Source: Selaginella tamariscina
Taxonomy: Eukaryota > Streptophyta > Lycopodiopsida > Selaginellales > Selaginellaceae
NCBI GenBank assembly: GCA_003024785.1
Contig: PUQB01000060.1
Span: 248,001-312,000, forward strand
DNA length: 64,000 nucleotides
Reading direction: 5' to 3'
Part shown: positions 57,525 to 64,000 of the stretch, piece after piece
Position numbering within the stretch: the first letter of the stretch is position 1
How the letters are laid out: every line of letters starts with the position of its first letter
The notes under the pieces: model-generated
What the model saw: the letters and a program-made list of their open reading frames with translations, nothing else
The model's database searches: none
What the model was told of the DNA's origin: nothing
Made by a program: the position numbers and the translations under genes

Positions 57525-58199
57525 TTTAAATAATTAGTCCACCACAATCAAAGTTGCATTAAACTCCTTATATCAAAGAAGGTTAGTGATTAAGCCTATG
57601 GAGACAAAGACTAGTTGGAATCAATAATGACTAAAGCAACCCGTATAAACGATGGTGAGGGGCTTTGAATTGATAATAAACAACACAAGTGCGTATAAAG
57701 TTTGCTACATACTTTTGAAGTTGGGGCCACTAGTAATCCCGAGTAACTAACTCAAATGTTTTGTGCATACCAAAATGTTCAACAACAGGACTATCATAAT
57801 AATCCTACGACACTAAAAAATGGCATATGCCATCTTGAACATAAACAAGATTGTTGTAAAGTAGTAACCCATCCTAGAGTTTAAATCGATTATAGTCACC
57901 ATGGTTATGTTAGGAATCAAAACTTGAGCTTTGGTTCAAAGTAATATGGTTCAAAACATCTTGAACAACTATATTTATTAGTAATGTTGCACGAACCATG
58001 TTAAGGATGCTAGAATCCATTAGAGCTTGCAACACCTTAGTAACCATCAATTTTAGCTTGTCTGATCCTAGAAGAACCTATAGTTGTTGGTCAAAAGCTG
58101 GGTCATTGGGACGAGGAGCCAAGTAGGACCATTGAAATAGAGCATTTGCTTTACCTTGTTGCAAACCTAATCGATACATGATGATAAATTGAAATGTGT

Positions 58200-58829
58200 T
58201 AGGAGCTAGGCCTAATGAAATTGTGGACGACTCAAAAGTTGTGTCGACTAAAAGTACATGAGATTCTTATGGCCATTGTAGATTATTACATGACGTGGTG
58301 AACCCTTAATGAAATGTCTTCATTCATTAAATGAATTAGCAAAAGCTTTTTTGTCATGTACCTTGTAATTGATCTCCGGTGCAAGAAACTTGCAAGAGAG
58401 AAATGCTACCAATTGGAGTTTACCATTTTCACCGAATGTTACCCAATGCAAAGTCCGATGCATTAGCTCAATGACAAAAGATTTGTTAAGATTCGAGTGA
58501 GCCAATATCAGAGTGGAGGTGAAGATTTGTTTTAAGGCGTTGAAGGTGAGTGATAATACAATTTTGGAGTAGTTCTTAATGAATTTGCTAGTGAGATGTA
58601 CCCTAAGAACTCCACATGGTCTTGTTTAAAACTGCACTTCTCGAGTTTGACATAAAGGTCATGGTCCCATAATTTCTACAGTACATGCTGAACATGTTTC
58701 TCATGCTTCTCCAATGTCTTGTAATATATTAAGGATGTCGTCAAGGTACAATATCATGAACATGTCTAAGAATTTGCAAAAGATGTTATTGGCCATGTGT
58801 TGAAAGACAACTGATGCATTAGTGAGACC
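58200..58829 (-). pseudogene. Chromovirus RT palm-thumb and RNase H, partial
   Basis: From 58829 the minus strand reads GLTNASVVFQHMAN, then LYLDDILNIL with the YxDD catalytic pair (about 58736-58747), then LEKHEKHVQHVL, and after stops 58505-58320: SNLNKSFVIELM, LVAFLSCKF and YKVHDKKAFA (RNase H). The first part of RT, ending before GLTNA, was displaced by the gypsy insertion at 58830. Confidence 0.8.
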
Positions 58830-59425
58830 TATTGAACCTCGAAATCCTACTGTTTGCACATAGGAAAGATTGTCTTCAACAAACCCATATTAAGGGTCTA
58901 TCGGAATAAGATAGAGAAGAAATCAGACATTAGAAGGTCGGAAAAGGGTAAGGATGGCAAGGTGTATAGCAGGTAGAAGTACTATGGATCCCGTCACAGT
59001 ACTGGGAGAAGGAATAGTATACAACATAACAGAAATACGAGTAAGAGATAGACGTATTGAGAGAGAAAGGAAACTTATATTATGTCCGCGCATGGTACAT
59101 GGTACAAAATAACAGTATACTCGGGATACCCTTCTAAGTCTTAATCTAGTTTATTTATACCCGTACTCTAGGTCCCGTACTAGCAGTTATTGCAAATGCC
59201 TCTTAACCTTATCCATTCAGTTACTGTAACTCCTTCTTATCCTTATCTAAACATGCCGTACTCCACTGGTATTGTATTGCGGCTGTATTACGTTAGTAAC
59301 TCGTGCTCTGATATATCCTTCCCATTCTCAATTTTCAACAATATATATTGTTTTTGGTATTTTCCCATTATATTTACCCATGAAATAACAACAAATCCTA
59401 TCAATGTCTAACTATGGTCCTAACA
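58830..59425 (-). repeat. Gypsy copy 2, 3' LTR (596 bp)
   Basis: The complement starts TGTTAGGACC and ends TTCAATA (the last bases mutated from CAACA). It has the TATA box at 59152-59159. It is diverged from the copy 1 LTRs by scattered substitutions. Confidence 0.92.
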
Positions 59426-59435
59426 TCCCCCCAGA
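59426..59435 (-). other. Gypsy copy 2 polypurine tract
   Basis: The minus strand reads TCTGGGGGGA before the LTR, the same as copy 1. Confidence 0.75.
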
Positions 59436-59465
59436 CTGGAAGTGTTGCATTGCCCTGATGCAACC

Positions 59466-61236
59466 TTACGATGTGCCTGCTGTTCCGCACATGGAAGCGA
59501 CGAAGTTCTTCAGCTTGTGGTTCTCCTCATGTAATTTACGTACTTTGTTCGTGTCGTTCGATGTTGGAGTAGCTGCTGGGTTGAACTCGCTCATCTTCTC
59601 ATAGATGTTATGTACTTGGTCAACTAGTGTATATACGGTGTCCTTGTTCTGCTCGTATAGACGTCGTATGATGTTCAACTGCTCCAAGAATTGCTTGTCA
59701 ATCGTATTACAGAGGTCATGAAGTTGCTGACTGATAGTGGCGTTTGCTCGTTGAACTGCTACATGTTGGGTGATGGAATCAACAACACTACGTCTGATCA
59801 TGAGTGCACTTTGAACCCCTTGAAATGTCTTGCTCCTGACGATCTGAAGCATGATGTCCCATCTGTCGTAATGGTGAATAGGGTTGTTGCAGGTCCTGGT
59901 CTTTATCATTGATTTCGTTCTTGGCAGATTGTCCAGGTGTCGATTCTGCCAAGGGCGGTTCTTGTCCTGACTGCCATACTGTTGACTCCCGTACTTGCTC
60001 TGCTTGAGGTACTACCTGTGGTGGTATGATAAGAGAAGATGTACCTGCCATAGTTTGATGTTGAACTGATGGTGGTGATGGAACTACGGTAGTGCTCGTA
60101 TTGATGTTGTCGAATGGCGCAGAATCCCCACACTCCATGGGTGTTGTTGAAGTTGGTGTTGTGGGTTGACCGCGATCTGGTGGTGTTGTGTCTTCACACT
60201 CCGTGTGTGGTACAAAAGTTGATGCCGTGGGCTTGTTACGCATCCTTCGCTGGTCTCCTCAAGGTAAAGGTCTCCTCTACAATACTTGATCATCGTCTTC
60301 CTCCTCGTCCACAAACTCGAGTATCATTTCGGGTTCCTTTGATTGCTGTTCTTCTGGCTTCTTTGCTTGTGTACGTGGTCGTTTCTTCGGCTTAGTTGGT
60401 AGTGGTGCATCCGAATTACGAACATCAAAAACATTATCCGGGTACTGCGTAGTAAGACCTAACCAAAAGCCCATACTTGTTGTGAGTACCGGTGTCCCTG
60501 TCGGTGCTAAGTCCGCATACGTAATGCAGAGAGTTGTTAAAATGTGATGAAGCACCGGAAATACGGATGTCTCTTTGTCCTTGCTTTTGGGGTTGTGCAG
60601 AGTGTTCAGCTCACGTTGTAGCCCCACTACGACTAGCTCCCCCCAATCCGGTTTCTGTCCCTGTTCAGATAGATGATATACATACCCGATCTCCTTGTTG
60701 AATCCTGTCGGTGTTTTGCAAAAGGCAAACGTGGTGGTGATAGCCTTAATACGACTCTTATGAGGTTCGCGTAGAATTGATGTTGGTGCCGCATTCGCCG
60801 TCTTCTGCTTCTGGAAAAACTTGTCAAAATTATCGGTGTAGTGTTGTACGTATGTGTTGACTTGTGGAATTGGATTGTAGGAGATGTTTGGATCTGGGAA
60901 TTCAAAGGCATCTTGAATAAGCAAGCTTGCGAAAGCGAATGCTCCGCCTTGTAGTTGTAGAGCCTTGAATTACAGTGTATATGCCTTAATCGCCTAATCG
61001 ACTAAGTGTTCATCTTGTTGATCCAATTGTTTGTGTACAAACGTTTTGAAATATCGCTCCAACTGCATCCTCTAAATTCATTCTCGTATGTCCGAGATGA
61101 GTGTTGGTGCCGGACGAACAATACGATAAAGTACTGGTGTAAGGGGAATTGAAACCGCCGGTTCTGACTGAGATGCCGTATTGATCGCCGTTGTAGACGT
61201 ACTCATTGTGTCAGTGTACTCAGCCATCAATTTCAT
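59466..61236 (-). pseudogene. Extra frame between integrase and 3' LTR, copy 2
   Basis: Starts at the ATG at 61236 (MKLMAEYTDTMSTSTTAINT) after the conserved tract and AG. Pieces 60924-60277, 60243-59788 and 59909-59466 carry it on. It has a long unbroken middle domain of about 215 codons (FNKEIGYVYHLSEQGQKPDW, VGLQRELNTL, SMGFWLGL), then KPKKRPRTQAKK (nuclear localisation-like), FVDEEEDDD, a Pro/Thr/Gln-rich linker, and a C-terminal heptad stretch (ISQQLHDLCNTIDKQFLEQL, then VDQVHNIYEKMSEF). It is better preserved than copy 1. Only a few shifts separate the pieces. No similarity to a known protein family is recognised. Confidence 0.65.
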
Positions 61237-61239
61237 ATG

Positions 61240-61290
61240 TGCCTGCCGAATAAAGGAAGAAAAAGATGAAGGACTTGAAGATTGGAAAGA
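61240..61290 (-). promoter_or_regulatory. Conserved candidate splice acceptor, copy 2
   Basis: On the minus strand CTTCATCTTTTTCTTCC (61255-61271) precedes TTTATTCGGCAG and GCACATATG, the same arrangement as copy 1 at 25430-25450. Keeping AG, spacing and ATG in two diverged copies argues for function. Confidence 0.55.
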
Positions 61291-61957
61291 GGAAGAAACT
61301 AAAGAAGAACTCAAAAACCCTAATGTGTGCTGTCAGTTGAGTAGTGCTCCTGTTTTATACTTAGAAAATTTATGGTTTGTCAGTCTCTACGGAGCAATCC
61401 ACGTGTTGAGTTCAGATTGGTTGGGTGTGTGAATACCTTGGTTTGCGCTAGATTTGACAGAGAATATCTCATCATTGGATTTTATATTCCTTGGATTTAC
61501 CAATTTCATGGATTCTGTCATTTGCTCGTGTGAGTGATTCTGTCAATGTTTCTAGAAGATTCTGTTGACATCTACTAGCCAAGATGCCACGTGCTTTTCC
61601 ATGTCTTGCTCCAACTTACGGCTTTGATCGTATTCCGAGCCACTGTTTAGTCCGGATGTTTCTGTGTTCAGCTGATTATGCAATTCGTACTCTGGGTCAT
61701 TGTCAAGATCTTCCTCTGGCTTGTTAGATGTATATTTCTATATGAGATTCGTATTTGTTGTAAGTAAGACTCGTGTTGTAACATCCATAAGAGTGACGGT
61801 GTTGTTGTCTAGTATATCATTAATAATATATGGTTCATACCATTTGGACTTAAATTTATGACCAATGGGTCGAAGATTTCCTTGATAGTGCCATACCATT
61901 TCTCCAACTGGAAATATGGGTCATTGTTGTACTCGTTGTAATTGATCGTGCCACGCC

Positions 61958-62708
61958 TTAATATGTATACTCATCAAGTTTTTCGAGTTGTAGTAGTTGT
62001 TGTTTAATTTGTTCTGCTTCTCCAATGTCATATTCGAGTGACATCCGCAATGATGGAATAATATACTCTATAGGCGTAATAGCTTCTAATCTGTATGTAA
62101 GTTGAAATGGAGTAAACTTTGTCGCCACTTTATATGTAATACGGTATGCCCATAATGTTGATGGAAGTTTTTCATCCCAGTTTTTGCGATTTGTGTTTAC
62201 TATCTTGATTAATACGGTCTTCAATATTTTGTTAGTAGCCTCTGCTTGTCCATTGCCTTGGGGATAATATGCTGTGGAGACGTAATGTTTTATTAAATAT
62301 TCGTTGCAAAGTACTTTGATGACATTGTTGACAAAATGAGTTCCTTGGTCACTGATAAGTTCCATTGGAGTGCCAAATTGCACTACGATATTTTTGTAAA
62401 TAAACTTAACTACATGTGTTGCACGGCAATCCCGTAATGCGATAGTTTTTGCCCATTTAGTAACATAATTTGTGAGTACCAATATATATTGATTCCTCTT
62501 GCTGCTTTTAGGATTGATTGGTCTCATAAAATTCATTCCTCATTTCGTAAATGGCTAATGGTTCTGTTGGATGTAATGGTTGAACTTGATGGTGTGGAGC
62601 TGGTTGGTGTTTGTTACACTTCAAACATTTTTGATAATATTCAATAGCATCCTTGAATAACATGGGCCACCATAATCCGGACTGTAATATTTTTCGTGCT
62701 ATTAACAT
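61958..62708 (-). pseudogene. Gypsy copy 2 integrase
   Basis: Minus strand 62708-62508: QSGLWWPMLFKDAIEYYQKC then CNKHQ (the Cys pair of the zinc finger), then a frame change to 62536-61958: YILVLTNYVTKWA (first Asp changed to Asn), ELISDQGTHFVNNV (second Asp), YYPQGNGQAEATNK (Glu). Loss of the first catalytic Asp and the shift make it inactive. The missing C-terminal beta domain lies at about 61700-61950 in other frames. Confidence 0.9.
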
Positions 62709-63227
62709 TCATGTGAAATGTCCACCGTGTTCCCCTGAGTGGGCTTCCCGTAATACGAGCTGAACTTCTTCCATTGGCACACATCTCCTTAAAACTTCAT
62801 CTTTTCCCTGCTTATATAGTATACCTGACACCATGCAATATGGCTTACATTGTAAGACGAGTTGTTTGCATTGTTACGTGGTTGCATACTTATTTGGTGC
62901 TGTTCTAGTAGTTAGAAAGTGTTCAATATCTTGTAGATTGTGATTTCCATGTTTTGGTTGTTGTTCTTGTTGTATCTGAAATAAGTTAGCATCTGGTAGT
63001 TCATCATTCACGCCAACACCTTTTGCTTCATTTGTAATACAGTTTAAGAAATCTGCTTGTTGGTGTAGTTTGCCTGGTTTGTGGATGATTTGAAAGTCGA
63101 ACTCTTGCAGTAATAAAAACCAGCATACTAATCTTCCTTCGAGCTTAGTCTTGCTTAATAAGTGTGTAAGAGCTAATGATCGACAATGAATTTGACTTTG
63201 TTTGCTAGCAAATAATGTCGAAATTTC

Positions 63228-64000
63228 TTAGCTGCATAAACCATTTCGAGTGCCTCCTTTTTCGTAGTCGTATAATTTTCTTCTACATGTGCTAACCGCC
63301 AACTCGCGTAATATAATAGCTAATATAGGAGCCATCATTAATGCCTGCTTTAACGTATTGAAGCTTTGTTCGTATTGTGGATCCCATTTGAATGGTTGTG
63401 TTTTCCTCAGAAGCATAGTTAATGACTTTGCTATTGTTGCGTAATTTTTGAAAAATCTTTGATGATATCCCATTTTCCTAAGAAGCCGTCGTACTTTGCT
63501 TACGTCTTTAGGAGGTTGCATTATTTGTATGACTTTGATTTTATCTTGATTCACCATTATTCCATCCTTGCATATGATATGCCCGAGCAAAATTCCTGAT
63601 ATGATAGAAAATACGCACTTCTCCGGATTAAGAGCTATATTATTTGATCGGCATTTCCTAAAACATTTCGTTAAATAGTCTAGGTGTTTATCTTGTGCTC
63701 CATAAATGCTAAAATCATCCAAGAAAACTTTCATAAACGTGGTTAAATAATCCCGGAATGTTTCACTAACCAAACGTTGGAAAGTAAATGGTGCATTGCA
63801 TAGCCTAAAAGGCATAACACAATACGCATATGTACCCCAAGGACTAATGAACGCCGTTTTTGGTTGATCCGCTAGATCCACTTATACTTGGTTATATCCT
63901 GAAAATCCGTCCAAAAAAGAGTACATTTTATGTCCTGCTACTGTATCCAACAATTCTTTGGTGAATGGTATTGGGTACGTATCCCACTTCGTTACATCAT
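63228..64000 (-). pseudogene. Gypsy copy 2 RT (window-truncated) and RNase H start
   Basis: The frame at 63881-63228 encodes PKTAFISPWGTYAYCVMPFR, LCNAPFTFQR, then VFLDDFSIYG with the catalytic DD pair intact, CVFSIISGILLGHIICKDG and RRLLRKMGYHQRFFKNYA. After PILA it jumps to ELAV in a shifted frame, because about 95 bases present in copy 1 (near 23240-23335, the first RNase H Asp block) are absent. 63000-63220 carries the RNase H end, and 63890-64000 the RT fingers in another frame. Confidence 0.88.

Larger units (their letters stand above)
56544..58829 (-). mobile_element. Chromodomain Ty3/gypsy element remnant (chromovirus)
   Basis: On the minus strand pol runs from the RT palm at 58829 to a chromodomain at 56632. 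The start of RT and everything upstream lie beyond the second gypsy copy, outside the window. Purine-rich GAAGGGGATGA near 56545-56555 next to TGTCATGAACC looks like the polypurine tract and LTR start. Many stops show age. Confidence 0.82.
58830..64000 (-). mobile_element. Ty3/gypsy element, copy 2 of the 11211-27927 family (window-truncated)
   Basis: Minus strand, collinear with copy 1: 3' LTR 59425-58830, extra frame 61236-59466, integrase 62708-61958, RNase H and RT up to the window end. It inserted in the chromovirus RT just before GLTNA, with agacc (58825-58829) as the near target copy. The far end is outside the window. Unlike copy 1, its RT catalytic frame is preserved, but part of RNase H is deleted near 63320 and other shifts exist. 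Confidence 0.93.

Noticed and set aside
1-64000. CRISPR arrays, rRNA or tRNA genes, bacterial operons
   Set aside because: No regularly spaced identical short repeats, no rRNA words, and the only tRNA-like strings are primer-binding sites and one B-box-like word.

Overview
The window reads as nuclear DNA of a land plant. It has spliced genes with GT-AG introns, a plant-type PLATZ protein, a ubiquitin-conjugating enzyme of the Arabidopsis UBC4/5/6 class, captured exons of plant-like genes, telo-box motifs and several plant LTR-retrotransposon lineages. The species cannot be fixed from the sequence. The setting is AT-rich, gene-poor and repeat-dominated, as in pericentromeric or sex-chromosome-like regions (inference).

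Layout. 1-8448 and 29443-41000 belong to one old long-period repeat array (units about 2.6-3.7 kb), all in the same orientation. Most units carry a minus-strand relic encoding a KRGQIKK motif. One relic was split by a Ty1/copia element with very short LTRs (8449-29442, minus strand). That element was split by a 16.7 kb Ty3/gypsy element (11211-27927, plus strand), which was split in turn by a third LTR element with 1.83 kb LTRs (14641-22065). Target-site duplications are perfect for the two inner elements and have one mismatch for the outer one. A second site in the array (30113-33770) holds a decayed hAT DNA transposon interrupted by a small TRIM-like LTR element (30780-31933).

41300-46000 is the only host-gene island. 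It has a small uncharacterised KRGQIKK-type coding segment (41329-41722, minus), an apparently intact six-exon E2 gene (42369-44041, minus) and a single-exon PLATZ gene (45227-45889, plus).

46330-55860 is an array of short degenerate repeats into which a Ty3/gypsy element with ~155 bp LTRs inserted (47000-55127). Its RNase H region is interrupted by a 3.4 kb terminal-inverted-repeat element (49741-53136). This carries pieces of at least three unrelated host genes: a NiaP-like transporter, a mitochondrial enoyl-reductase/MECR-like protein and a macro-domain protein. It is a Pack-type gene-capturing transposon candidate and one of the most interesting objects here.

56544-64000 is a decayed chromodomain Ty3/gypsy element (minus) whose reverse transcriptase was hit by a second copy of the 11211-27927 gypsy family, also on the minus strand and running off the window end. 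Both copies of that family share an extra open region between integrase and 3' LTR, preceded by a conserved pyrimidine tract, AG and ATG. This suggests an additional spliced reading frame of unknown function.

No rRNA or tRNA genes, CRISPR arrays or bacterial features were seen. Nearly all transposon genes carry stops or frameshifts. The E2 and PLATZ genes are the only convincing intact host genes.
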